A DNA stretch of 36,963 nucleotides from Dehalococcoidia bacterium (GCA_020845735.1 JADLFF010000080.1:1-36963), one strand, 5' to 3'. Numbered from the stretch's first letter, positions 1 to 8,527 are shown. Program-made: numbers and translations. Notes: a model not told the origin generated them from the sequence alone.

Positions 1-679
1 TCACGAGGTACGCCGTGGGCTTCATCTTCTCGAACTGCGCCGCCCCGAGGAACCCGCGGTTCGCCTCGGTCAGCGTCATGTGGATCGTCACGATGTCGGA
101 CTGCGCCAGCAGGTCGTCCAGCTCCACCGCCTCGACGCCGATCGCGTTCGCGCGTTCGCGCGTGATGAACGGGTCGTAGGCAAGCACCTTCATGTCGAAG
201 GCGCGCGCGCGGCGCGCCACCTCGGTGCCGATGCGCCCGAGGCCGATCACGCCCAGCGTGCGACCCTGCAACTCGACGCCCATGAGGCGCGAGCGCTCCC
301 ACTTGCCCCCGCGCAGCGAGGCGTCACCCCGCGGCACGTGGCGCGCAAACGCGAGCATCATCGCCATCGTGTGCTCGGCGGTGGAGATGGTGTTCGCGAG
401 GGGTGCGTTGACGACGGTCACACCAAGCTCGGTCGCGGCGTCCACGTCGATGTTGTCGACGCCCACCCCGGCGCGCCCGATGACCACGAGGTGCGCGCCC
501 GCCTCGATCACGCGGCGCGTCACCTTCGCCTGGCTGCGCACCACCAGCCCCTCGACCTGCGCCACGGCGGCCACGAGGTCATCCTCGGACATGCCCGGCC
601 GCAGCTCGACCTCGTGCCGCTCCCGCAGCATGTCGATGCCTTCTTGCGAGAGCTCGTCCGCGATCAGAATCCGGGCCAC
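1..679 (-). CDS. serA: D-3-phosphoglycerate dehydrogenase, 3' end cut by window edge
   Basis: Catalyses NAD-dependent oxidation of 3-phosphoglycerate, the first step of serine synthesis, in the cytoplasm. Read from a GTG at 677-679, 226 residues are visible. They start VARILIADELSQEGIDML and hold the N-terminal substrate-binding part, followed by the Rossmann nucleotide loop GVIGLGRIGTEVARRA and the 2-hydroxyacid dehydrogenase signature region around GVGVDNIDVDAA. The C-terminal half, including any ACT or ASB regulatory domain, lies off the left edge. A GAAAGG sequence about 8 nt upstream of the GTG supports the start. The upstream neighbour in the same direction is a class V aminotransferase 90 bp away, so the two probably form a serine/glycine metabolism unit. 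The sequence is close enough to SerA that other hydroxyacid dehydrogenases (glyoxylate reductase) are a minor alternative. Confidence 0.9.
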   Translation of the reverse strand, partial: MARILIADELSQEGIDMLRERHEVELRPGMSEDDLVAAVAQVEGLVVRSQAKVTRRVIEAGAHLVVIGRAGVGVDNIDVDAATELGVTVVNAPLANTISTAEHTMAMMLAFARHVPRGDASLRGGKWERSRLMGVELQGRTLGVIGLGRIGTEVARRARAFDMKVLAYDPFITRERANAIGVEAVELDDLLAQSDIVTIHMTLTEANRGFLGAAQFEKMKPTAYLV

Positions 680-722
680 GGGTCGTGCCTTTCGAGGCGT
701 CCTGCTGCGTCGCTGACGGCCC

Positions 723-753
723 GCGGCACTCCCGAGGCGACTCGGGATGCCGC
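723..753 (-). other. Strong intercistronic hairpin before serA
   Basis: A 13-bp stem with one bulged base closes on a 4-nt loop: GCGGCA-TCCCGAG pairs with CTCGGGA-TGCCGC. On the plus strand the loop reads GCGA (GNRA type); on the transcribed minus strand it reads UCGC. There is no T-tract on the minus side, so it is not an intrinsic terminator. It lies between the aminotransferase stop (770) and the serA start (679), where it could stabilise the upstream mRNA, mark a processing site or attenuate serA. The function is inferred. Confidence 0.5.
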
Positions 754-769
754 CTCCGTCGCCCTGGTC

Positions 770-1864
770 CTAGCTGCCGTGCGTGCCGCGGGCCCGCGCC
801 AGCGATCCCTCGAGCGCCTTGAGGCCGTCCTGTACGTGCTCGTCCGTGCAGTAGCCGAGGTGGCCGAACCGCACGATCTTGCCGGAGAGCTCGCCCTGGC
901 CGCCCGCAAACACGGTGCCGAACTCCTCGCGCGCGATGCGCAGCCAGTCGCCGCCCTTGACGCCCTCGGGGACGCGAATCGCAGTCACGGTGTTCGACTC
1001 CACGCCCTCCGAGGCGAACAGCTCGAGGCCGATCGCGCGCGCACCGTCACGGACCATGCGGCCGTGCCGCGCGTGCCGCGCGTAGATGTTGTCGATGCCC
1101 TCCGCGTACATCAGGTCGAGGGCCTTGTCCATCTGGAAGAAGATCGAGACGGCCGGCGTCCACGGCGTCTCCCCGGACGCCATGCTCTTCTTCGCCCGTC
1201 CGAGGTCAAAGTAGAACCGAGGCGTCGTGCACCGCTCGGCAGCCGCCCACGCGCGCTCGTTCACCGAGACGAACGCGAGGCCCGGCGCCACCATCCAGCC
1301 CTTCTGCGAGCCGGAGATCACGACGTCGAGGTTCCACTCGTCGGTCGCCACGGGGATCGAAGAGAGCGACGAGATGGCGTCCACAATGAGCAGCCGGTCG
1401 CGGCCGCGCACGACCTTGCCCACCTCGGACAGTCCGACGTTGGTGACGCCCGTCGAGGTCTCGTTGTGCGTGATCAGGACGGCCTTGATCTCGGGGTCCC
1501 GGGCAAGCGCATCGTCGATGCGTGCCGGGTCGGCGGCCGTGCCCGCCTCGAACGCGAGCTGCTGCGCGTCGGCGCCGTAGATCTTCGCGATCGTGAGGAA
1601 GCGCTGTCCGAACTCACCGATGGTGACCACCAGCACCTTGTCGCCGGGGCTGATGAAGTTGACGACCGCGGCCTCCATGCCCCCGGTCCCCGAGGTAGTC
1701 AGCGTCAGCAGGTCGCCCTTCGTCTGGAAGACCTCCTGCACGCGGTCCGTGATCCGTCGCAGCATCGCGGCGAACTCGGGTCCACGGTGGTTGATCATCT
1801 CGGCGGCGCCGGCCTGGGCCACCTCGGCAGGGACCGGGGTGGGGCCGGGAATGCGCAAATTCAC
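770..1864 (-). CDS. Class V aminotransferase (alanine/serine-glyoxylate aminotransferase family)
   Basis: A 364-residue PLP-dependent aminotransferase that starts VNLRIPGPTPVPAEV, the typical opening of the alanine-glyoxylate/serine-pyruvate branch. The Schiff-base lysine is about residue 188 in SGSQKGWM, and the PLP aspartate sits in LLIVDAISSLSS. The GTG start at 1862-1864 is preceded by GAGGAG at a 6-nt spacing; a longer upstream reading has no family support. Possible reactions are serine-glyoxylate or alanine-glyoxylate transamination. Because serA lies directly downstream, it may instead act as the aminotransferase of the phosphorylated serine pathway, replacing SerC; that is inference. 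The substrate cannot be fixed from sequence alone. Confidence 0.88.
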   Translation of the reverse strand: MNLRIPGPTPVPAEVAQAGAAEMINHRGPEFAAMLRRITDRVQEVFQTKGDLLTLTTSGTGGMEAAVVNFISPGDKVLVVTIGEFGQRFLTIAKIYGADAQQLAFEAGTAADPARIDDALARDPEIKAVLITHNETSTGVTNVGLSEVGKVVRGRDRLLIVDAISSLSSIPVATDEWNLDVVISGSQKGWMVAPGLAFVSVNERAWAAAERCTTPRFYFDLGRAKKSMASGETPWTPAVSIFFQMDKALDLMYAEGIDNIYARHARHGRMVRDGARAIGLELFASEGVESNTVTAIRVPEGVKGGDWLRIAREEFGTVFAGGQGELSGKIVRFGHLGYCTDEHVQDGLKALEGSLARARGTHGS

Positions 1865-2065
1865 GGAAGCTCCTCGAGGGGTATGCGTGGTCAGGCCAAA
1901 ACGTCTGGTGAATCTAGGCCGAGCGTACGTCCGTACCATTCTTCTGGTCAACGAAACGCACGTAAACACGCGCCGCCCCACCACAGTCTCGAGGCGCGTT
2001 CACACCCCGCGAGGCTACACCACCGGCATCAGGGAACACCCGACGAGGTCACGCGCCCCCGCCTC

Positions 2066-2071
2066 TACAAT
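2066..2071 (+). promoter_or_regulatory. Possible -10 element (TACAAT) for selA
   Basis: TACAAT matches the sigma70 -10 consensus at five of six positions and is unusual in such GC-rich DNA. No clear -35 hexamer lies 16-18 bp upstream. Transcription would start near 2078, giving selA a leader of tens of bases. It lies in the 380-bp gap between the divergent aminotransferase and selA. Confidence 0.35.
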
Positions 2072-2154
2072 CGCGATAGCTCGACACGGCCCCCGCGGCC
2101 ACCTCGAAGGGCACGCCCACGACCTCGAACGGTGACTCTCCGCAGGCGAATCCG

Positions 2155-3513
2155 CTGCGCAGCCTCCCCTCGATCGAGCGGCTGCTCGGGGATCCACGCG
2201 TCCAGCCCCTCGCGGAGCGTCACGGCCACGCCGCGCTCGTCGAGGTGGCCCGCGCGGTCCTCGATGATTACCGCGACGCCATCCGCCGCGGCGCACCACT
2301 CGCCGAGGACCCCGCGCACGCCCTCGCCGACCGCGCCGCCACCCTCGAGGTCAGTCTGCGCCCGGTGCTCAACGCCACGGGCGTCATCCTCCACACGAAC
2401 CTCGGCCGCGCACCGCTCTCGGATGCCGCCATCGAGGCGATGCGCGCGGTCTCTCGCGGCTACTCGAACCTCGAGTTCGACCTCGACGGCGGCGAGCGCG
2501 GCTCGCGGTTTGCCCACCTCGAGGGGCTGCTCCGCCGCCTCACCGGCGCCGAGGCGGGCATCGCGGTGAACAACAACGCCTCGGCCCTGCTCCTGGCGCT
2601 CTCCTCGCTCGCCCGCGGCCACGAGGTGGTCATCTCCCGCGGCCAGCTCGTCGAGATCGGCGGGGGCTTCCGCATCCCCGACGTGATGCGCCAGTCGGGC
2701 GCCACGCTCGTCGAGGTGGGCACGACGAACCGCACCTACGTCCGCGACTACGCCGAGGCCATCACGGACGACACGGCAGCCCTCCTGCGCGTGCACGCCT
2801 CGAACTTCCGCGTCGTGGGCTTCACGGAGCAGCCACGTCTCGAGGAGCTGGGCGCCCTCGCCCACGAGCGCGGCCTGCTCTTGCTCGACGACGTGGGTTC
2901 TGGGGCGCTCCTGGATCCGAGGCCGTACGGCCTCGGCGGCGAGCCGCTGGTCCAGGACTCGGTCCGCGCGGGCGCCGACGTCGTGCTCTTCTCCGGCGAC
3001 AAGCTCCTCGGAGGGCCGCAGGCCGGCATCGCGGTCGGCAGGCGGGACGCCATCGAGGCGATGCGCCGCCATCCCCTCGCGCGCGCGGTCCGCCTCGACA
3101 AGGCGTCGATCGCGGCGCTCGCCGCCACGCTCCAGCACTACGCCCGCGGCGAGGCGACCACGACGATCCCGGTCTGGCGCATGATCGCCGCCGACGCCGC
3201 CTCGTTGCGCCGCCGCGCGCGACGCTGGGCGCAGGCCGCTCGCGCTGCAGGCGCCACCGCCGAGGTGGTCCCGGCCCGCTCGATGATCGGCGGCGGCTCC
3301 CTCCCCGAGGAGGGCCTCGATGCCTTCGCGTGCGCCATCGAGGCGCCGGGCGGCGCGGCGCAGGCCCTCGCGGCCCGTCTCCGCCGAGGCGCTCCGGCGG
3401 TCATCGCCCGCATCGAGGACGGCCGCGTCCTCCTCGATCCCCGCACGGTCGACCCCCGCGAGGACGCGACGCTCCTCGCGGCCCTGCGCGCGGCCCTCGC
3501 CTCGGTGCGCTGA
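2155..3513 (+). CDS. selA: L-seryl-tRNA(Sec) selenium transferase, start codon non-canonical
   Basis: Converts seryl-tRNA(Sec) to selenocysteyl-tRNA(Sec) using selenophosphate and PLP. The family signature runs throughout: LNATGVILHTNLGRAPL, IAVNNNASALLLAL, RGQLVEIGGGFRIPDVMR and the PLP-lysine motif FSGDKLLGGPQAG. The first ordinary start in frame is GTG 2245, but clear SelA homology (SLPSIERLLGDPRVQPL, then ERHGHAALVEVARAVLDDYR) runs upstream to about 2158. The frame is open back to a TAG at 2077, yet it holds no ATG, GTG or TTG. CTG 2155 would give 452 residues, close to the usual length; ACG 2119 behind GAAGGG is an alternative, as is a frameshift. selB, selD and tRNA-Sec are not in the window. 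The downstream GNAT gene begins 2 nt after the stop, so it is likely co-translated. Confidence 0.9.
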   Translation: MRSLPSIERLLGDPRVQPLAERHGHAALVEVARAVLDDYRDAIRRGAPLAEDPAHALADRAATLEVSLRPVLNATGVILHTNLGRAPLSDAAIEAMRAVSRGYSNLEFDLDGGERGSRFAHLEGLLRRLTGAEAGIAVNNNASALLLALSSLARGHEVVISRGQLVEIGGGFRIPDVMRQSGATLVEVGTTNRTYVRDYAEAITDDTAALLRVHASNFRVVGFTEQPRLEELGALAHERGLLLLDDVGSGALLDPRPYGLGGEPLVQDSVRAGADVVLFSGDKLLGGPQAGIAVGRRDAIEAMRRHPLARAVRLDKASIAALAATLQHYARGEATTTIPVWRMIAADAASLRRRARRWAQAARAAGATAEVVPARSMIGGGSLPEEGLDAFACAIEAPGGAAQALAARLRRGAPAVIARIEDGRVLLDPRTVDPREDATLLAALRAALASVR

Positions 3514-3515
3514 AC

Positions 3516-4067
3516 GTGGATCCGGTTTCGCTCTCCACGGCCCGCCTCGTGCTCCGGCCGTGGCGCCCTGCCGATGTGGACGCGGCCTACGAGTACGCGC
3601 GCGACCCGGAGTTCAGCCGCTACCTCCCCGCGTTCCCCGCGGTCGTGACGCTCGAGGACGAGCGCCGCTTCATCGAGGCGCAACTCGCCACGAACTGGTC
3701 CACGCACCCGAGCTGGGCGGTGACGCTCGCCGACGTCCCCATCGGTGGCGTCAACCTCCGCATCGATCACCTGCGCGATGTCGCCGAGGTCGGCTACGGG
3801 ATCGCCCGCAGCCACTGGGGCAGGGGCTACGCCACCGAGGCCGCTCGCGCCGCGATGGACTGGGTCTTCACCCGCTACCCCCTGAGGCGATTCGTCGCCA
3901 CCGCCGACGCCCGCAACGCGGCCTCCCTGCGCGTGATGGAACACCTCGGGCTGGAGCGCGAGACGGTCCTCCGAGGCCTCCGCGAGATCCGCGGCGAGCG
4001 CGTCGACTCGGTGGTCTGCGCGGTCACGCGCCAGCGCTGGCAGGCACGCCGCACCCCACAGGCCTAG
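3516..4067 (+). CDS. GNAT-family N-acetyltransferase (RimJ/RimL type)
   Basis: A 183-residue acetyl-CoA-dependent acetyltransferase. It opens with the classic RimJ/RimL N-terminus STARLVLRPWRPADVDAAYEY. The acetyl-CoA loop is in YGIARSHWGRGYATEAARAA, and the conserved DARNAASLRVMEHLGL near the C-terminus is typical of the family. The GTG start at 3516 lies 2 nt after the selA stop and has no good Shine-Dalgarno sequence, so translation is probably coupled to selA. The substrate may be a ribosomal protein N-terminus or a small amine and cannot be told from sequence. The stop sits inside the first copy of a 25-bp direct repeat. Confidence 0.82.
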   Translation: MDPVSLSTARLVLRPWRPADVDAAYEYARDPEFSRYLPAFPAVVTLEDERRFIEAQLATNWSTHPSWAVTLADVPIGGVNLRIDHLRDVAEVGYGIARSHWGRGYATEAARAAMDWVFTRYPLRRFVATADARNAASLRVMEHLGLERETVLRGLREIRGERVDSVVCAVTRQRWQARRTPQA

Positions 4068-4108
4068 CAGCCGGGGCGCCCCGCAGGCGTAGCGGCCGGG
4101 GCACCCCG
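4059..4108 (+). repeat. Tandem 25-bp direct repeat with GC-rich hairpins
   Basis: Two adjacent 25-bp units (4059-4083 and 4084-4108) differ at three positions and begin CAGGC(C/G)TAGC. A partial third copy (CCCGGGGCACCC) follows. Each unit contains a CGGGGC/GCCCCG-type self-complementary core. The first unit carries the stop codon of the acetyltransferase. The structure may weaken readthrough into mutS2, but there is no T-tract. Confidence 0.6.
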
Positions 4109-4154
4109 CGCCCGGGGCACCCTCCGAGGCGCGCCGCGCTCGATCCGTGCGATC

Positions 4155-6614
4155 ATGAGCGCAATGGACGACAAGGCCCTCCACGCCCTCGAGTTCCCGG
4201 CGGTCCTCGATCGCCTCTCGCGCCTCACCTCGTTCTCGGCGGGTCGCGAGCGCGCGCTCGCCCTGCGCCCGTCAACCGATCGCGAGGCGGTCGTCGAGCG
4301 CCAGCGCCTGACCGCCGAGGCGTTGCGCCTCCTCCGGATGGGCGTGCAGGTCTCGCTCGGCGGCGCCCACGATGTGCGCGAGGCAGCCCTCGGCGCGGCG
4401 CGCGGCCAGGTCCTCCCCGCCGCCGATCTCCTCGAGGTCGCCTCGACGGTACGTGCCGGGCAGCGCATCCGCCGCGCCCTCGCCGCCGCCGAGGATCACG
4501 CTCCCCTCCTCGCCACCATCGCCGAGGACATCCCGGACCTCGGCCCGGTGCGCCAGGTCATCGACGAATCCGTCGACGACCGCGGCGAGGTGCTCGACTC
4601 CGCCAGCCCCGAGCTCGCCTCGATCCGGCGCGAGCTCGCCACGGCCCACGCCCGACTGCAACAGCGCATGCAGGCCCTGCTCGGCTCCTCCGAGGTGCGC
4701 AGCGCCCTCCAGGACGCCATCGTCACGGTCCGCGAGGGACGCTACGTCCTGCCCGTCCGCTCCGAGGCGCGCGGCGCGGTCCGAGGCGTGGTCCACGACA
4801 CGTCGGCCTCGGGCGCCACGGTCTTCATCGAGCCGCTCGCCGTCGTCGACCTCGGCAACCGCTGGCGCGAGCTACAGATGCAGGAGCGCCACGAGATCGA
4901 GCGCATCCTCCGCGATCTCTCGAGCGCCGTCGGTGCCGTCGCCGACGACGTGGACTCCCTCGTGGACCGCCTCGCCGAGGTCGACCTCGCCCTCGCGAAG
5001 GGGCGCCTCGGCCTGCAGCTCGCCAGCGGCGTCCCCTCCGAGGCGGGCCCGGCCCAGTCATGGCTCGTCGACGCGCCCGCCGAGCTGCGCCTCGTCAGCG
5101 CGCGCCACCCCCTCCTCCACGGCGACGTCGTCCCCAACACCATCGAGGTCGGCGGCGACTTCCGTGCGCTCCTCATCACGGGCCCCAACACCGGAGGCAA
5201 GACGGTCGCCCTCAAGACCGCGGGCCTCCTCTGCGCGATGGCGCTCGCCGGCCTCCCCCTCCCCGCCGAGGCGGGCTCGCAGGTCCCGGTCTACGAGCAG
5301 GTCTTCGCCGACATCGGCGACGAACAGTCCATCGAGCAGTCCCTCTCGACCTTCTCCGGGCACATGACGGCAATCATCGATGTGATCGAGCGCGCCGACG
5401 CTCGCTCCCTCGTCCTCCTCGACGAGCTGGGCGCAGGCACGGACCCCACCGAGGGCGCCGCGCTCGCCATCGCGATCGTCGACCGGCTGCTCCACGCGGG
5501 CGCCTCGCTCATCGCCACGACGCACCACAGCGAGCTCAAGCTCTACGCCCACCAGACGCCTGGCGTGACGAACGCCTCGGTGGAGTTCAACGTCGAGTCG
5601 CTCTCCCCCACCTACGAGCTGCGCATCGGCCTCCCCGGCCAGTCGAACGCGGTCGCGATCGCCGCGCGCCTCGGCATGCCCGCGGATGTCGTCGAGGCGG
5701 CGCGCGAGGGCGTCGCGGGCGAGCAACGGGACGTCGAGCAGCTCCTCGGCGAGCTCCGCTCCCAGCTCAACCGCGCCGAGGACGACGCCACGCAGGCCCG
5801 ATCCGACCGTGCCGCCGCCGAGGCCGCACGCGCCGACCTCGAACGGCGGCTGGCGGCGCTGGTCTCGGAAAGCACGCAGCTCCGCGAGGAGGCCCACGAC
5901 CGCGTGCGCGCCGAGGTCGCGGACGCCGAGCGCCTCCTGAGGCGCATGCGCCGCCGCGTCGAGGCCGCGCGCCTCGAGCAGGCGGCCGCCGACCTCGAGC
6001 GCGCGCAACGTGCGGCCGCCGCTCTCGCGCCGGTCGCCCCACCCATCGAGGCTCCCGCACCCACCGAGGCGGCACCCACCGAGGCGGCACCCGCGGCGGC
6101 GTCCCCGGCGCCTCGACGCCGACCGCGCCCTCATCGACCCACGCCACCCGATCTCACGACGATCGCGCCGGGCCAGGTGGTGTGGCTCCGCGGCATCCCC
6201 TCGCCAGGCGAGGCGCTCACCACGCCGGACGCCGAGGGTGAGTTCGATGTGCAGCTCGGGCCGCTGCGCACGCGCGTCCGCGTGCAGCAGGTCGAGCGCA
6301 CGGGCAACGGCAAGGTCGGCGTGGACTTCGCGATGCGCACCTACATCGCTCCAACCCCAGACGTGGGCACGGAGATCGAGGTGCGCGGCCAGCGCCTCGA
6401 CGAGGCCCTCCCCCAGGTGGAGCGCTTCATCGACCAGGCAAGCGCGGCGGGCCTGCACCGCGTGCGCGTGATCCACGGTCGCGGCACGGGCACCCTCAGG
6501 CGTGCGGTGCGCGACATGCTCGAGCACCACCCGCTCGTCACACGCTTCGAGGGCGCCGAGCAGCGCGACGGTGGCGAGGGCGTCACGATCGTCTACCTCG
6601 CCGCCGAGGACTGA
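4155..6614 (+). CDS. mutS2: Endonuclease/ATPase MutS2
   Basis: An 819-residue MutS2, a MutS-like ATPase linked to suppression of homologous recombination and to ribosome-collision rescue. Domains in order: core and clamp helices (1-330); ATPase with Walker A GPNTGGKTVALKT near residue 343 and Walker B LVLLDELGAGTDP near 420; a long coiled coil (about 510-610); an Ala/Pro-rich linker with PTEAA repeats (about 625-665); a KOW-like segment; and a C-terminal Smr nuclease domain (about 745-817) with HGRGTGTLRRAVRDML. The usual LDLR motif of Smr reads IEVRGQRLDEAL here. The ATG at 4155 is followed by a second ATG at 4164; neither has a strong Shine-Dalgarno sequence. No mismatch-recognition domain I is present, as expected for MutS2. 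Confidence 0.95.
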   Translation: MSAMDDKALHALEFPAVLDRLSRLTSFSAGRERALALRPSTDREAVVERQRLTAEALRLLRMGVQVSLGGAHDVREAALGAARGQVLPAADLLEVASTVRAGQRIRRALAAAEDHAPLLATIAEDIPDLGPVRQVIDESVDDRGEVLDSASPELASIRRELATAHARLQQRMQALLGSSEVRSALQDAIVTVREGRYVLPVRSEARGAVRGVVHDTSASGATVFIEPLAVVDLGNRWRELQMQERHEIERILRDLSSAVGAVADDVDSLVDRLAEVDLALAKGRLGLQLASGVPSEAGPAQSWLVDAPAELRLVSARHPLLHGDVVPNTIEVGGDFRALLITGPNTGGKTVALKTAGLLCAMALAGLPLPAEAGSQVPVYEQVFADIGDEQSIEQSLSTFSGHMTAIIDVIERADARSLVLLDELGAGTDPTEGAALAIAIVDRLLHAGASLIATTHHSELKLYAHQTPGVTNASVEFNVESLSPTYELRIGLPGQSNAVAIAARLGMPADVVEAAREGVAGEQRDVEQLLGELRSQLNRAEDDATQARSDRAAAEAARADLERRLAALVSESTQLREEAHDRVRAEVADAERLLRRMRRRVEAARLEQAAADLERAQRAAAALAPVAPPIEAPAPTEAAPTEAAPAAASPAPRRRPRPHRPTPPDLTTIAPGQVVWLRGIPSPGEALTTPDAEGEFDVQLGPLRTRVRVQQVERTGNGKVGVDFAMRTYIAPTPDVGTEIEVRGQRLDEALPQVERFIDQASAAGLHRVRVIHGRGTGTLRRAVRDMLEHHPLVTRFEGAEQRDGGEGVTIVYLAAED
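6059..6088 (+). repeat. In-frame 15-bp tandem repeat in the mutS2 linker
   Basis: Two perfect copies of ACCCACCGAGGCGGC (6059-6073 and 6074-6088) are flanked by diverged copies on both sides. They encode PTEAAPTEAA in the disordered linker before the KOW/Smr region. Length variation here would stay in frame. Confidence 0.75.
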
Positions 6615-6694
6615 GCGCCCCTCTGGCCTCGACGCGCAATCTGCGCCATCCTGCCTGCCAGTCCCGCGGCGCGCGCACTTACGAGGAGCAGCCC

Positions 6695-7279
6695 GTGCAG
6701 CCGATCACCGACATCAAGCAGCTGTTCCGGCACCAGCGCCAGGTCCGCGCCTTCGCCAACCGCCCCGTCGATGACGCCACGCTCAACGAGGTGCTCGAGG
6801 CGGCGATCCACGGGCCCTCGGCCTCAAACGCCCAGCCCTGGCGCTTCATCGTCGTGCGGGACCCCGAGGTGAAGGCGCAGCTCGACACGCTTTACGAGGC
6901 AGCCTTCGCCGAGCAGTACGGCGGCACCCCACCCCCTCGAGGGCAGGACCGCCAGCCCCTGAGCGAGGTGCCGATCCTCATCGTCGCCTGCGTGCGCGTC
7001 CGCGGCCGCGCCAACATCGCGACGGGCGCCTCGGTCTACCCATCGGTGCAGAACCTGATGCTCGCCGCGCGCGCCATGGGCCTCGCGAGCGGCATCACGA
7101 CGCTCCACCGCCTCAAGCTCGCAGAGGTCCACGAGGTGCTCGGCATCCCCGAGGGCTGGGACACGGCCGCAATCGTGCTCCTCGGCTGGCCCGACCGCAG
7201 GTACGGTCCGAACCGGCGCCCACCCCTCGAGACCTTCATCGCCCACGACCGCTGGACGGACCCACCCCCGCGCGCCTAG
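6695..7279 (+). CDS. Nitroreductase-family oxidoreductase
   Basis: A 194-residue FMN-dependent oxidoreductase of the nitroreductase fold. The N-terminal RQVRAFANRPV supplies the FMN-phosphate-binding arginine region. GPSASNAQPWRFIVV is the second flavin motif, and the GLASGITTLHRL and LLGWPDRRYGPNRRPPLE segments are typical of the NAD(P)H-using branch. The GTG at 6695 has GAGGAG 7 nt upstream. The physiological substrate is unknown; members reduce nitroaromatics, quinones or enones. Its TAG stop shares the CTAG tetranucleotide with the stop of the convergent methyltransferase. Confidence 0.85.
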   Translation: MQPITDIKQLFRHQRQVRAFANRPVDDATLNEVLEAAIHGPSASNAQPWRFIVVRDPEVKAQLDTLYEAAFAEQYGGTPPPRGQDRQPLSEVPILIVACVRVRGRANIATGASVYPSVQNLMLAARAMGLASGITTLHRLKLAEVHEVLGIPEGWDTAAIVLLGWPDRRYGPNRRPPLETFIAHDRWTDPPPRA

Positions 7280-7881
7280 CCGAGGCGGATCGCGAGGCAC
7301 TCCCAGGTCTGCTTCGGCCGGCGCCAGCGCCCGAGTTCGACGTGCTCGAGGTGCTCGATGCGGAACGCCCCGCCGAGGGCGGCGCGCACGTCGGCCTCGT
7401 CGAAGAAGCGCTTGCGCCCGCCGTAGTACTCGGATCGCTCGCTCGTGCGGTAGTGCGGCTCGATCTCATCGCCCTCGAGGGCGCCGAAGTGGACATCGTC
7501 CGTTGCATTGACGCGGAACAGCAGCACGCCCGCTTGCCCGAGGACCCGCCGGGTCGCGGTGAACGCCGCCAGCGTCGAGGCCCACGAGAAGTAGTGCAGC
7601 GACAACGACGCGATCACCACACCGAACGCACCGTCACGGAACGGGAGGCCGCGCGCGTGGTCGACCCGGATGAGCGCCCGCGTCCCGAGGCGCGTCGCTG
7701 CCTCGGCGAGCGCGGCGGGCCGGATGTCCGTGGCAACCACGTCGCGCCCGAGGGCAGCCAGCGCCGAGGCGTCCTCGCCAGATCCGCACCCGAGCTCGAG
7801 CACGCGCGCCTCGCGGGGGAGCCGGTCGAGGTAGCGCTGGAACCAGGGTGCCTCGTCGGTGGCCTGCGCCACGCCGCTCAC
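7276..7881 (-). CDS. Class I SAM-dependent methyltransferase
   Basis: A 201-residue Rossmann methyltransferase. SAM motif I is VLELGCGSGEDASAL (residues about 28-41), motif II acidic residue is in VVATDIRP, and motif IV is in FGVVIASLSLHYF. The GTG start at 7879-7881 overlaps the stop of the upstream histidine phosphatase as GTGA, so translation is coupled. It resembles the tellurite-resistance TehB/UbiE-like group, but the substrate cannot be assigned. The C-terminus ends at a CTAG shared with the convergent nitroreductase. Confidence 0.82.
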   Translation of the reverse strand: MSGVAQATDEAPWFQRYLDRLPREARVLELGCGSGEDASALAALGRDVVATDIRPAALAEAATRLGTRALIRVDHARGLPFRDGAFGVVIASLSLHYFSWASTLAAFTATRRVLGQAGVLLFRVNATDDVHFGALEGDEIEPHYRTSERSEYYGGRKRFFDEADVRAALGGAFRIEHLEHVELGRWRRPKQTWECLAIRLG

Positions 7882-8498
7882 AGCGCCTCGGGCAGGCCGC
7901 TCAGCTCCTCGAGGTGGCACGCGTCGTTCAACCCCGCAAGCACGGCGTGATCGCGGTCCCACGCGAACGCGGTGATCGACACGTTCCCAATCGAGGCGAA
8001 CGGCAGATACGCCGACATCGGCGCACCCAGGACGTGCACCACCAGGCGCGCAATCGTCCCGCCATGCGCCACCACAATGCCCACATCCTCACGATGCCGC
8101 TCCGACAGCTCGTCGAAGGCGGCCGTCACGCGCGCGTGAAACACGCTCGCGCCTTCCTCGCCCGGCACCCTGCCGTTGCCCCAGTCGCCAGTCGTGATCC
8201 CGAAGCGATCCACCGCCTCGGTCCACGTCAGGCCCTGCGCCTCGCCGTAGCCGTACTCCCGGAACCCCGCGACCGCCTCCAGCGGCAGCCCCGTCGCCGC
8301 CGCGATGCACTCACCGGTCTGCCACGCGCGCAGCAGCGGGCTCGCGTACAGCCGCGTCGCTCCCGAGGCGGCAACGCGGCGCGCCACCACCTCGGCCTGC
8401 CGCCGCCCGAGGTCTGACAGCGGCAAATCGAGCCACCCCTGCATGATCCGTCGGAGGTTCCCCTCGGACTCACCGTGGCGCACGAAGAGCAGCGTCAT
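7878..8498 (-). CDS. Histidine phosphatase family protein (phosphoglycerate mutase-like)
   Basis: A 206-residue branch-1 histidine phosphatase. The phospho-acceptor motif LFVRHGESEGN is at residues 4-14, the second arginine is in YASPLLRAWQT, and the second catalytic histidine is in VVAHGGTIARL. The GYGEAQGLTW segment is typical of the CobC/GpmB-like phosphatases. The ATG at 8496-8498 has no strong Shine-Dalgarno sequence; the Nudix gene ends 29 bp upstream. Substrates in this family range from phosphosugars to alpha-ribazole phosphate, and there is no cobalamin context here to favour CobC. Confidence 0.85.
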   Translation of the reverse strand: MTLLFVRHGESEGNLRRIMQGWLDLPLSDLGRRQAEVVARRVAASGATRLYASPLLRAWQTGECIAAATGLPLEAVAGFREYGYGEAQGLTWTEAVDRFGITTGDWGNGRVPGEEGASVFHARVTAAFDELSERHREDVGIVVAHGGTIARLVVHVLGAPMSAYLPFASIGNVSITAFAWDRDHAVLAGLNDACHLEELSGLPEAL

Positions 8499-8527
8499 GT
8501 AGTCGTCATCCAGCCGTCATCCGAACC

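Noticed and set aside
80..2569. 829-residue plus-strand open frame
   Set aside because: Arg/His/Asp-rich shadow antisense to serA and the aminotransferase, whose families are unmistakable. Long false frames are common at this GC content.
3320..6241. 973-residue plus-strand open frame
   Set aside because: Out-of-frame shadow of selA end, the acetyltransferase and mutS2; composition is Arg/Pro repeats with no domain.
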